A stretch of 5,847 nucleotides of DNA, from assembly GCA_004299665.1 (NCBI GenBank), contig SCQZ01000450.1, positions 1-5,847 of the forward strand, in the 5' to 3' direction. Under the pieces are notes generated by a model that made no database searches, had not been told where the DNA came from, and saw only the letters and a list, made by a program, of their open reading frames with translations. The position numbers were made by a program, and so were the translations under genes. Source of the stretch: Jatrophihabitans sp. (GTDB lineage: Bacteria > Actinomycetota > Actinomycetes > Mycobacteriales > Jatrophihabitantaceae). Below, in pieces: positions 1 through 5,847 of the stretch. Position 1 is the first letter of the stretch. Each line of letters starts with the position of its first letter.

Positions 1-87
1 GCGCGCTGGCTGCCCGGCGAACTCGGCCCCGTGGTGCGGGACCTGCTGGCGCGCGCGCCGCACCCGGCTCCGGTCTACGGCGCCTGA
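1..87 (+). CDS. C-terminal end of an unidentified protein (5' truncated by window)
   Basis: An open frame runs from the first base to a TGA at 85-87 and gives 28 residues ending in APVYGA. Nearly every codon ends in G or C, as in the clear genes of this window, which supports real coding. The fragment contains a short amphipathic stretch (LGPVVRDLLARAP) and then a Pro/Ala-rich tail, with no motif that identifies a family. It converges on the SRPBCC gene, with 34 bp between the two stop codons. The function cannot be assigned from this tail. Confidence 0.6.
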   Translation, partial: ARWLPGELGPVVRDLLARAPHPAPVYGA

Positions 88-100
88 CCGGGCGGCGCGC

Positions 101-119
101 GGGCCGGGCGGGGTGCGGG
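101..119 (+). other. Putative G-quadruplex motif between convergent genes
   Basis: Four G-runs (101-103, 106-108, 110-113, 117-119) are separated by loops of 2, 1 and 3 bases, which fits the G3+N1-7 pattern. A further GGG lies at 90-92. The motif fills most of the gap between the upstream stop (87) and the SRPBCC stop (122). It would be a G-rich RNA in the plus-strand transcript and C-rich in the SRPBCC transcript. A role in 3'-end formation is only a suggestion, since such motifs also arise by chance in GC-rich DNA. No conventional hairpin-plus-U-tract terminator is present. Confidence 0.35.
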
Positions 120-121
120 CG

Positions 122-550
122 CTACTCGACGCGCTTCTTGAGGTCGCGCATCGAGTTCTTCAGCGACTGGTCCCGGATGAGCTTCTTCATCGGCCCGGGC
201 ACGAAGAAGCCGATCTCGGTTTCGATGTCGATGCTGACCTGCGTGGTCGCCGGGTCCTTCTCGGCGAACGTATAGGTGCCCCGGCACTCCTTGAGGTCGC
301 CGCCGACGTAGTCCCAGCCGAGGCTGTCCGGCAGGTCGTAGTGGTAGCGCACCGTGTACCGGATCTTCTTGACCTTGGCGTCGACGTAGATCTCCACGAG
401 GCTGCCGCGGCCCTCGGCGTCGCGCTCCTTGACGGTGCACTCGAGCATGCCGGCCTGCCAGTCGGTGTAGGAGTCGAAGTCGAGCAGCGCCGCGATGACG
501 TCCTCGCGCGCGGCGTTGACGACGTCGCTGTGGGCGTCGGTGTCGGCCAT
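122..550 (-). CDS. SRPBCC-superfamily (polyketide cyclase/START/COQ10-like) protein
   Basis: This gene encodes a 142-residue protein, a usual length for a single SRPBCC (Bet v1-like) domain, a fold that forms a deep hydrophobic ligand pocket. The N-terminal helix region (about 8-25) is followed by the family-typical FDSYTDWQAGM stretch (25-35). Beta-strands follow (about 37-70, 88-112), and the long basic C-terminal helix ends in KKRVE. There is no signal peptide, so it is presumably cytosolic. The ATG at 550 is chosen because a GGAGAGGA Shine-Dalgarno lies 9 bases upstream; the frame stays open further 5' but without supporting signals. It is transcribed divergently from cyp125 behind a KstR-like operator, so a part in steroid metabolism (binding or presenting a sterol-like ligand) is a reasonable inference. 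The ligand or reaction cannot be read from the sequence. The fold call is fairly firm; the role is unknown. Confidence 0.8.
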   Translation of the reverse strand: MADTDAHSDVVNAAREDVIAALLDFDSYTDWQAGMLECTVKERDAEGRGSLVEIYVDAKVKKIRYTVRYHYDLPDSLGWDYVGGDLKECRGTYTFAEKDPATTQVSIDIETEIGFFVPGPMKKLIRDQSLKNSMRDLKKRVE

Positions 551-554
551 GGGA

Positions 555-620
555 TCAGATCCTCTCCAGAGGGGTGCCGGCGGGCGTGCGCACCGCGTCG
601 ACGAGTTCGGGCGTGCCCAT
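555..620 (-). CDS. Possible leader mini-ORF with FadA5-like N-terminus (remnant?)
   Basis: A 21-codon ORF runs from ATG (620-618) to TGA (557-555) and ends 4 bp before the SRPBCC start. Its product begins MGTPELVDAVRTPAG, which matches the thiolase N-terminal signature (V-[DE]-A-x-R-[ST]-P-x-G). By recall it is about 8 of 15 identical to the start of M. tuberculosis FadA5 (MGYPVIVEATRSPIG). The frame is in neither the SRPBCC frame nor the antisense shadow frame. It has no Shine-Dalgarno, but a predicted -10 at 633-628 would place the transcript start at or next to its ATG, so leaderless translation is possible. The SRPBCC Shine-Dalgarno lies inside its last codons, which would allow translational coupling. 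It could be a decayed fadA5 start, a functional leader peptide, or chance. Expression is not shown. Confidence 0.4.
   Translation of the reverse strand: MGTPELVDAVRTPAGTPLERI
560..567 (-). promoter_or_regulatory. Shine-Dalgarno of the SRPBCC gene
   Basis: On the minus strand GGAGAGGA occupies 567-560, with 9 bases to the ATG at 550. This decides the 142-residue start over longer in-frame extensions. It overlaps the last codons of the mini-ORF at 555-620. Confidence 0.65.
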
Positions 621-627
621 GCGGAGA

Positions 628-657
628 AAGGTAGAACACGTTCCTGTTTCGCCGCAA
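628..657 (-). promoter_or_regulatory. Predicted promoter for the SRPBCC transcript
   Basis: The minus strand has a -35-like TTGCGG (657-652), an 18-base spacer and a -10-like TACCTT (633-628). The predicted start of transcription is near 621-620, at the ATG of the mini-ORF. The KstR-like operator at 632-645 lies in the spacer and touches the -10, which suits repression by occlusion. The hexamers are weak matches, as is common in GC-rich actinobacteria, so this is a prediction. Confidence 0.4.
632..645. promoter_or_regulatory. KstR-like operator, site 1 (SRPBCC side)
   Basis: TAGAACACGTTCCT matches the KstR consensus TnnAACnnGTTnnA at all fixed positions except the last (T for A). The core AACACGTT is a perfect palindrome. 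KstR is the TetR-type repressor of sterol catabolism in mycobacteria and rhodococci, released by CoA thioesters of cholesterol metabolites. The site begins 82 bases upstream of the SRPBCC ATG. A kstR gene is not in the window. Confidence 0.7.
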
Positions 658-688
658 CCGATGCTTCCCGGAAGGGTTGCCGGTGTGC

Positions 689-717
689 TTGAATGCGACT
701 AGAACGTGTTCCATATT
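689..717 (+). promoter_or_regulatory. Predicted cyp125 promoter
   Basis: A -35-like TTGAAT (689-694) and a -10-like CATATT (712-717) are separated by exactly 17 bases, in a locally AT-richer patch. Transcription would start near 724, leaving a leader of about 20 bases before the GTG at 745. The second KstR-like operator sits entirely inside the spacer and the edge of the -10. Confidence 0.5.
700..713. promoter_or_regulatory. KstR-like operator, site 2 (cyp125 side)
   Basis: TAGAACGTGTTCCA is a full match to TnnAACnnGTTnnA: T700, AAC 703-705, GTT 708-710, A713. It lies between the predicted -35 and -10 of cyp125, so a bound repressor would block RNA polymerase. It is the same orientation variant as site 1, offset by 68 bp and differing only in the two central bases and the last base. 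Confidence 0.78.
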
Positions 718-734
718 TCGGCACGATCGCGCGT

Positions 735-739
735 GGAGG
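735..739 (+). promoter_or_regulatory. Shine-Dalgarno deciding the cyp125 start
   Basis: GGAGG at 735-739 stands 5 bases before GTG 745. This favours 745 over the upstream in-frame GTGs at 706 and 733. The GTG at 706 lies inside the operator and upstream of the predicted -10. Confidence 0.7.
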
Positions 740-744
740 CCGCA

Positions 745-1986
745 GTGACCTGTCCGCACCTGCCCGAGGGCTTCGACGTCAACGACCCGCAGATGAACGA
801 GCGCGGCCTGCCGCACGAGCAGTGGGCGGAGTTGCGTCGCACGGCCCCGGTGTGGTGGCAGGCGCAGCCGCGGCACCGGGACGGCTTCGACGACGACGGC
901 CACTGGGTGGTGACGCGGCACGCCGACATCCGGGAGGTGTCCCGGAACGACGCGGTGTTCTCCAGCTACGAGAACACCGCGATCATCCGGTTCAACAGCG
1001 ACATCGAGCGCGAGCAGATCGAACTGCAGCGGGTGATCCTGCTGAACATGGACGCGCCGCAGCACACCCGGATGCGTCAGATCATCTCCCGCGGATTCAC
1101 GCCGCGGGCGGTGGCCAGCCTGCGTGACGCCCTGGCCACGCGGGCGCAGACGATCGTCAAGGCGGCGGCGGGCAACCCGGAGGGGGACTTCGTCCGCGAC
1201 GTCGCCTGCGAACTGCCGCTGCAGGCGATCGCGGAGTTGCTGGGCGTCCCGCAGGAGGACCGGCTCAAGCTGTTCGACTGGTCCAACCAGATGATCGCGT
1301 ACGACGATCCGGAGTTCGAGGGCGACGGCCAGATGGCTGCCTTCGAGATGTTGAGCTACTTCATGCCGATGGCCGAGGACCGCAAGGAGCATCCGCGCGA
1401 GGACATCGTCACCAAGCTGGTCACCGCGGACATCGACGGCAACGAACTGTCCGCCGACGAGTTCGGCTTCTTCACGATCTTGCTGGCGGTCGCCGGCAAC
1501 GAGACGACCCGCAACGCGATCACGCACGGGATGATCGCGTTCCTGGAGCACCCGGACCAGTGGGAGCTGTACAAGCGCGAACGCCCGGACAGCGCCGTGG
1601 ACGAGATCGTGCGGTGGGCGACGCCGGTGATCGCCTTCCAGCGGACGGCCACCCGGGACACCGAGCTGGGTGGCGTGACGATCAGGAAGGGCGACCGGGT
1701 CGGCATCTACTACGGGTCGGCGAACTTCGACGAGTCGGTCTTCGACGACCCGTTCACCTTCGACATCACCCGCGACCCGAACCCGCACCTGGGTTTCGGC
1801 GGCACCGGCGCGCACTACTGCATCGGGGCGAACCTGGCGCGGCTCGAGATCAAGCTGATCTTCGACGCGATCGCCGAGCACCTGCCGGACATCACCCGGA
1901 TCGGGGACCCGCAACGGCTGCGCTCGGCGTGGCTGAACGGGATCAAGGCGCTGCCGGTCGCCTACCGGTGCCCGGTGCCCCACTGA
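745..1986 (+). CDS. cyp125: Cytochrome P450 CYP125 family, sterol C26/C27 (side-chain terminal) monooxygenase
   Basis: This 413-residue soluble bacterial P450 has all hallmarks. The I-helix oxygen-activation motif AVAGNETT is at 248-255, the K-helix ExxR at E287-R290 (DEIVRWATPV), and the haem loop FGGTGAHYCIG at 351-361, with C359 as the thiolate ligand. Family-specific stretches match CYP125 as recalled from M. tuberculosis Rv3545c: CPxLPxGFD at the N-terminus, the FSSYEN region (72-77), LNMDAPQHTRMRQIISRGFTPRAV (100-123), and RLRSAWLNGIK (391-401). Known CYP125 enzymes oxidise the terminal methyl of cholesterol or cholest-4-en-3-one to alcohol, aldehyde and acid, which opens side-chain degradation. 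The enzyme needs a ferredoxin and reductase, not found here. The gene starts at GTG 745 (good Shine-Dalgarno) and sits behind a full-match KstR-like operator. It ends 32 bp from the convergent methyltransferase stop. The family call is firm; the exact sterol substrate is inferred. Confidence 0.95.
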   Translation: MTCPHLPEGFDVNDPQMNERGLPHEQWAELRRTAPVWWQAQPRHRDGFDDDGHWVVTRHADIREVSRNDAVFSSYENTAIIRFNSDIEREQIELQRVILLNMDAPQHTRMRQIISRGFTPRAVASLRDALATRAQTIVKAAAGNPEGDFVRDVACELPLQAIAELLGVPQEDRLKLFDWSNQMIAYDDPEFEGDGQMAAFEMLSYFMPMAEDRKEHPREDIVTKLVTADIDGNELSADEFGFFTILLAVAGNETTRNAITHGMIAFLEHPDQWELYKRERPDSAVDEIVRWATPVIAFQRTATRDTELGGVTIRKGDRVGIYYGSANFDESVFDDPFTFDITRDPNPHLGFGGTGAHYCIGANLARLEIKLIFDAIAEHLPDITRIGDPQRLRSAWLNGIKALPVAYRCPVPH

Positions 1987-2018
1987 GTCCCTACGGAGTC
2001 CCCGGCGTCACCGGCACC

Positions 2019-2618
2019 TCAGGCCGGCCGGCGCAGGACCGAGACCGCGAAGGACGAGCCGGCCCGGAACGGGCGCAGGTCCCAGGTCGCGAACCGGTGC
2101 TCGAGCTGTAGGCCGGCGGCCGCGGCGTGCTCGTCGAAGTCGGCCAGCGCGTACCCGCGGTCGAGGCCGAATCCGACGACCACGGCGCCGTCGGGGCGGA
2201 CGTGGTGGGCGACGCGGCTGAGCACCTGGGTCTCGCTGTGCGGCGCGACGAAGGTCATCACGTTGCCTGCGAGGACCGCGGCGTCGAACCGTTCCGCCTC
2301 GTCCAGCCCCAGGTCGAACTCGGCGAGGTCGGCGACCAGCCAGGTCGGCCCGGGGTGGTCCGCCCGCGCCGCCGCGATCAACTCGGGATCGACGTCCACG
2401 CCGACGACGGTGTGCCCGCGGGCGGCGAGCGCGGCCCCGACGCGTCCCGGGCCGCACCCCGCGTCCAGGACCCGGGAGCCCGGCGCGAGCATGGCGTCGA
2501 GCATCCGCGCCTCCCCGGCCAGGTCGACACCGTCGGCGGCCATCTGGCGGAAGCGCTCGATGTACCAGCGAGAGTGGTCCGCACCGTGGTCGGTAACCCA
2601 GCGTGGCGGTCCGGTCAC
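2019..2618 (-). CDS. Class I SAM-dependent methyltransferase
   Basis: This 199-residue protein has a standard Rossmann-type methyltransferase core. Motif I is RVLDAGCGPGR (49-59), followed by the acidic ribose-binding strand VVGVDVD (71-77), VADLAEFDL (95-103), motif IV FDAAVLAGNVMTF (111-123), and a post-IV strand RPDGAVVVGF (141-150). The N-terminus (HSRWYIERFRQMAADG) is typical of a small actinobacterial methyltransferase group of unknown substrate. GTG 2618 is the most upstream possible start, because an in-frame TAG lies at 2630-2628. No Shine-Dalgarno sits at normal distance; AGGAGGAGG at 2648-2640 is about 20 bases away. It is last in the minus-strand operon, 38 bp after the SnoaL-like gene, and could be a loosely attached passenger. 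Methyltransferase function is well supported; the acceptor is unknown. Confidence 0.85.
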   Translation of the reverse strand: MTGPPRWVTDHGADHSRWYIERFRQMAADGVDLAGEARMLDAMLAPGSRVLDAGCGPGRVGAALAARGHTVVGVDVDPELIAAARADHPGPTWLVADLAEFDLGLDEAERFDAAVLAGNVMTFVAPHSETQVLSRVAHHVRPDGAVVVGFGLDRGYALADFDEHAAAAGLQLEHRFATWDLRPFRAGSSFAVSVLRRPA

Positions 2619-2633
2619 GCCACGAGACTACGA

Positions 2634-2656
2634 CGCCGCCCTCCTCCTGAGCGGCG
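2634..2656 (-). other. Small inverted repeat with purine-rich loop between snoaL-like and methyltransferase genes
   Basis: Six-base arms (CGCCGC at 2634-2639 and GCGGCG at 2651-2656) enclose an 11-base loop. In the minus-strand mRNA the loop carries AGGAGG. The element begins directly after the SnoaL-like stop codon. It could display a ribosome-binding sequence, act as a weak attenuator or processing site, or be chance in GC-rich DNA. There is no U-tract, so it is not a typical terminator. Confidence 0.3.
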
Positions 2657-3130
2657 CTACAGCCGGGTCGCGGTGGCCATGGCGCGGTCCCACTCCCAGA
2701 AGGCCCGCAGCGAGACGAGCTTGCCGGCGCCGTCCACCCGGTAGGCGAACACGCCCTCGGTCGCGATGCGGTAGCCGTTGAGCTGCGAGTGGATGGTGCC
2801 CACGTTCAGGCACTCCTGCCCGGCCGCGAACGAGTCGGTGATCTCGAAGACGAAGCGTTCGACGTTCGCGATCGTGGTGTCCCAGAACGACGAGCGCGCG
2901 GCGCGTCCGTGGTGCCCGGCGCCGTCCGGGTCGAACATCGACGGGCCGACCGGGTCCTCGACCCATCCGTCCTCGGCGAACAGGTCCAGCCACGCGTCCT
3001 TGGCCTTGCGGCAGACCGCGTCGTACGAGCGCAGCGCGGCGTCGCGGGCCGGGTGGGGTGCGCGGCTCGGCGCCCGCCAGTCGACGTGCGATCCGGCCGG
3101 CGACGCGTTCGCCTCGCGAGTGTCGGTCAC
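2657..3130 (-). CDS. SnoaL-like / NTF2-fold protein related to ketosteroid isomerases
   Basis: This 157-residue protein has an NTF2-like cone fold. A 30-residue Pro/Ala-rich N-terminal tail comes first, then helix SYDAVCRKAKDAWLDLFAED (35-54), VEDPVGP (57-63), HGRAARSSFWD (74-84), and C-terminal strands ending in LVSLRAFWEWD (138-148). Aligned by eye to Pseudomonas ketosteroid isomerase, Y36 and D59 match the catalytic Tyr and the general base Asp of the VEDP motif. The position of the second oxyanion-hole Asp appears to be Phe (F128). A classical delta-5-3-ketosteroid isomerase is therefore not certain; a related isomerase, hydratase or binding role is possible. The GTG start overlaps the oxidoreductase stop by 4 bp (GTGA), with GGAG 5 bases upstream, so translation is probably coupled. 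The fold call is good; the reaction is inferred. Confidence 0.85.
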   Translation of the reverse strand: MTDTREANASPAGSHVDWRAPSRAPHPARDAALRSYDAVCRKAKDAWLDLFAEDGWVEDPVGPSMFDPDGAGHHGRAARSSFWDTTIANVERFVFEITDSFAAGQECLNVGTIHSQLNGYRIATEGVFAYRVDGAGKLVSLRAFWEWDRAMATATRL

Positions 3131-4001
3131 GGCTGCTCCATCCGGGTGATCACCTCGTCGGCGAAGCGGCGGATGCCGTCGCGCTTGGCCTGCAGCGGGG
3201 CGTCGAAGCCCGCGCCGTAGAACAGCCACGGCACGACGATCGCGTCCGTGACTCCCGCATCGCGTTGCTGCCGGTACCCGTCCAGGCCGAACCGGTCGAG
3301 CACGACGGCCTGGATCTCGAAGCCGTCGAGCGTGCGCCCCCGCTCGGCGAGCAGCGTCCCCAGCCGGTCCCGGATCTCGACGAGCTCGGCGAGCTTGATC
3401 ATCGCCGACGTCCAGCCGTCGCCGGCACGGGCGGCCCGGCGCAGCGCCACCTCCGTGTGGCCACCGACGTAGAACGGGACCGGCGCGCTCGGCGCGGGGG
3501 AGAACTGCAGCGGGTCGAAGTCGAAGAACTCCCCGTGGTGCTCGACCATCCCGCCGGCGAGGACCAGCTTGAGCACGTCGATCATCTCGTCGGTGCGCCG
3601 GCCGCGGCCCTCCCAGGTTCCGCCGCACCAGCGTGTCTCCTCCGGGGACCACCCGACTCCGACGCCGAGGCCGAAGCGGTCACCGGTCAGCGCCGACACG
3701 GTGAGCAGTTGGCGCGCCAGCAGCAGCGGGTTGCGCGAGGCGAGCTTGAGCACCTGGGTGTAGAAGCGGATCGTCGAGGTGGCGGTGCCCATCGCCGCGG
3801 CCGCGACGAACGGGTCGGGCCAGGGCGTCTCGCCGTTCCAGAACCGGCTGCCGTCCGGGGTGTAGGGGTACCTCTCGGATGCGGTCTGCATGAAGAACAG
3901 CGAGTCCGGCAGCGCGATACCGTCGTAGCCGCAGGCCTCGGCCGTCTGCGCGAGGGGGACGAGCTGGTCGAGCGGGCTCATCGCGACGCCCAGGGAGAAC
4001 T

Positions 4002-4005
<4 letters not shown>
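3127..4005 (-). CDS. LLM-class flavin/F420-dependent oxidoreductase
   Basis: This 292-residue protein has the luciferase-like monooxygenase TIM-barrel pattern. The start KFSLGVAMSP (2-11) is followed by GYDGIALPDS (26-35), a conserved strand and helix NPLLLARQLLTVSAL (92-106) leading into GDRFGLGVGVGW (108-119), then RRTDEMIDVL (136-145) and GGHTEVALRRAARAGDGW (181-198). Many actinobacterial members use reduced F420, others FMN; the cofactor cannot be settled from sequence alone. The protein is somewhat shorter than typical 330-350-residue members but has both ends. The GTG 4005 start overlaps the thiolase-like stop by 4 bp and has GGAG 8 bases upstream. In M. tuberculosis the LLM gene Rv3520c lies beside ltp4/ltp3 in the cholesterol region, so the same association here suggests a sterol-related reduction or oxidation. 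The substrate is unknown. Confidence 0.88.
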
Positions 4006-5155
<1,150 letters not shown>

Positions 5156-5159
<4 letters not shown>

Positions 5160-5847
5160 CGGTCCGCCTCCAGCAGGCACACCAGGTTCTGTTGCAGTGC
5201 CGGGCCCTGGGTGGCGTGCGCGAGGGCCCGGGACGCCTGGCCGCCCATCACCTGCCGGGCGGCCTCGCCGATGCGCACCAGCCCGGCCGCGAACAGCGGG
5301 TTGCCCGCGAGCGGCCCGCCGGACGGGTTGACCCGGACGCCGTCGGCCAGCCCCAGTGCCCGGCGCAGGATCAGCTCCTGGTGGGTGAACGGCGCGGACA
5401 GCTCGGCCACCTCGACCCCGGCCACGCCGCCCGCGTCGGCCGCCGCGCCGCGGGCCGAGGGGGAGTCGGTGAGGTCGCGACCGCCCAGGTGCGCGGAGTC
5501 GACGCGGTGCGCGATGCCGCCGATCCAGGCCGGGTTCGCGCACAGCTCGCGCGCCCGGTCCGCGTTCGCGAGCACGACCGCGGCCGCACCGTCGCTCACG
5601 GGCGGGCAGTCGGACACCCGCAGCGGGTCGGCCAGGTAGGGCTCGGCCAGCAGGTCGTCCACGCCCGGGCAGGCGCGCAACTGCGCGTTCGGGTTGGCCG
5701 CCGCGTCCCGCCGGCTGCGGGCGGCCACCTCGGCCATGTCGCGCTCGCTCCACAGCCCGGCGTCGATGCCGAGGCGTGCCTGCAGGGCGGCGATGCTGAT
5801 CGCGTCCGGCCACAGCGGTGCGACGGTGTACGGGTCCAGTTGCAGCG
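5156..5847 (-). CDS. ltp4: Ltp4-like thiolase-superfamily protein (N-terminal part outside window)
   Basis: The visible 229 residues run from the right edge, in frame, to TGA at 5158-5156. They form the C-terminal part of an SCP2-type thiolase. Recognisable pieces are the LWSERDMAEVA helix region, PPVSDGAAAVVL, AELSAPFTHQELI, VRVNPSGGPLAGNPLF, and the terminal HATQGPALQQN characteristic of this family. As in the neighbouring paralogue, the GHP motif is altered (GNP), which removes the classical catalytic His. The nucleophile region lies outside the window. The order (this gene, then the ltp3-like gene) is the same as Rv3522-Rv3523, so it is probably ltp4. The symbol is less certain than for ltp3 because the N-terminal half is missing. 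In M. tuberculosis a DUF35 gene (Rv3521) precedes ltp4, so one may lie just beyond 5847. Confidence 0.8.
5167..5171 (-). promoter_or_regulatory. Shine-Dalgarno of the ltp3-like gene
   Basis: GGAGG on the minus strand at 5171-5167 is 7 bases from ATG 5159. It lies within the 3' end of the ltp4-like coding region, supports the 4-bp ATGA overlap, and fixes the ltp3-like start. Confidence 0.65.

Noticed and set aside
551..724. N-terminal extension of the SRPBCC protein up to 724 (200 residues)
   Set aside because: The extension crosses the promoter/operator region and resembles no SRPBCC N-terminus. The 550 ATG has a Shine-Dalgarno.
706..744. Upstream GTG starts (706, 733) for cyp125
   Set aside because: GTG 706 lies within the KstR-like operator and before the predicted -10. 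GTG 733 lacks a ribosome-binding site. GTG 745 has GGAGG at 5 bases and fits the CYP125 N-terminus.
187..1983. 598-codon minus-strand ORF antisense to cyp125 and partly over the SRPBCC gene
   Set aside because: It is Arg/His/Val/Asp-rich with no recognisable domain, and it lies antisense to an unmistakable P450. It is a GC-bias shadow.
2002..2014. Possible terminator hairpin (CCGG-5 nt-CCGG) between cyp125 and the methyltransferase
   Set aside because: The stem is only 4 bp with no U-tract on either strand, which is expected by chance at this GC content.
2022..2029. Palindrome GGCCGGCC at the end of the methyltransferase gene
   Set aside because: It is a restriction-site-like octamer made by ordinary Arg-Pro-Ala codons, with no partner repeat or regulatory context.

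Overview
The window looks like part of a steroid (sterol side-chain) catabolism locus from a high-GC actinobacterium. The base composition is strongly GC-rich and codon third positions are almost all G or C. The P450 reads nearly residue for residue like the mycobacterial/rhodococcal CYP125 family, the thiolase-like proteins resemble Ltp3/Ltp4 of the Mycobacterium tuberculosis cholesterol region (Rv3522-Rv3523), and two close matches to the KstR operator lie in the only substantial intergenic region. All family assignments come from recall of motifs and sequences; no search was run.

Layout, left to right. (1) The last 28 codons of an unidentified plus-strand gene (1-87). (2) A short G-rich convergent gap. 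(3) A minus-strand SRPBCC-fold gene (122-550). (4) A 194-bp divergent control region (551-744) with two KstR-like operators, a plausible promoter in each direction, and a tiny minus-strand ORF (555-620) whose product resembles the N-terminus of the FadA5 thiolase. (5) cyp125 (745-1986, plus), converging after 32 bp on (6) a minus-strand operon. Read 5' to 3' from the right edge, that operon is: ltp4-like thiolase homologue (5' end outside the window), ltp3-like thiolase homologue, LLM-class flavin/F420 oxidoreductase, SnoaL/NTF2-like protein, class I SAM methyltransferase. The first four genes are joined by three consecutive 4-bp stop/start overlaps. The methyltransferase follows after a 38-bp gap.

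How the genes may work together (inference). CYP125 oxidises the terminal methyl of the sterol side chain, which starts its beta-oxidation-like shortening. The two Ltp proteins belong to the thiolase fold but lack the classical catalytic Cys (the complete one) and the GHP histidine (both), so retro-aldol cleavage or another CoA-ester role fits better than ordinary thiolysis. The LLM and SnoaL proteins are likely accessory redox/isomerase/lyase steps. The roles of the SRPBCC protein and the methyltransferase are unknown. The promoter of the minus operon lies beyond the right edge, so whether it is also under KstR cannot be judged here.

The most unusual point is the divergent region. In M. tuberculosis, cyp125 is divergent from fadA5. 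Here the fadA5 position is taken by an SRPBCC gene, but a FadA5-like N-terminal fragment survives as a possibly leaderless mini-ORF ending 4 bp before the SRPBCC start.
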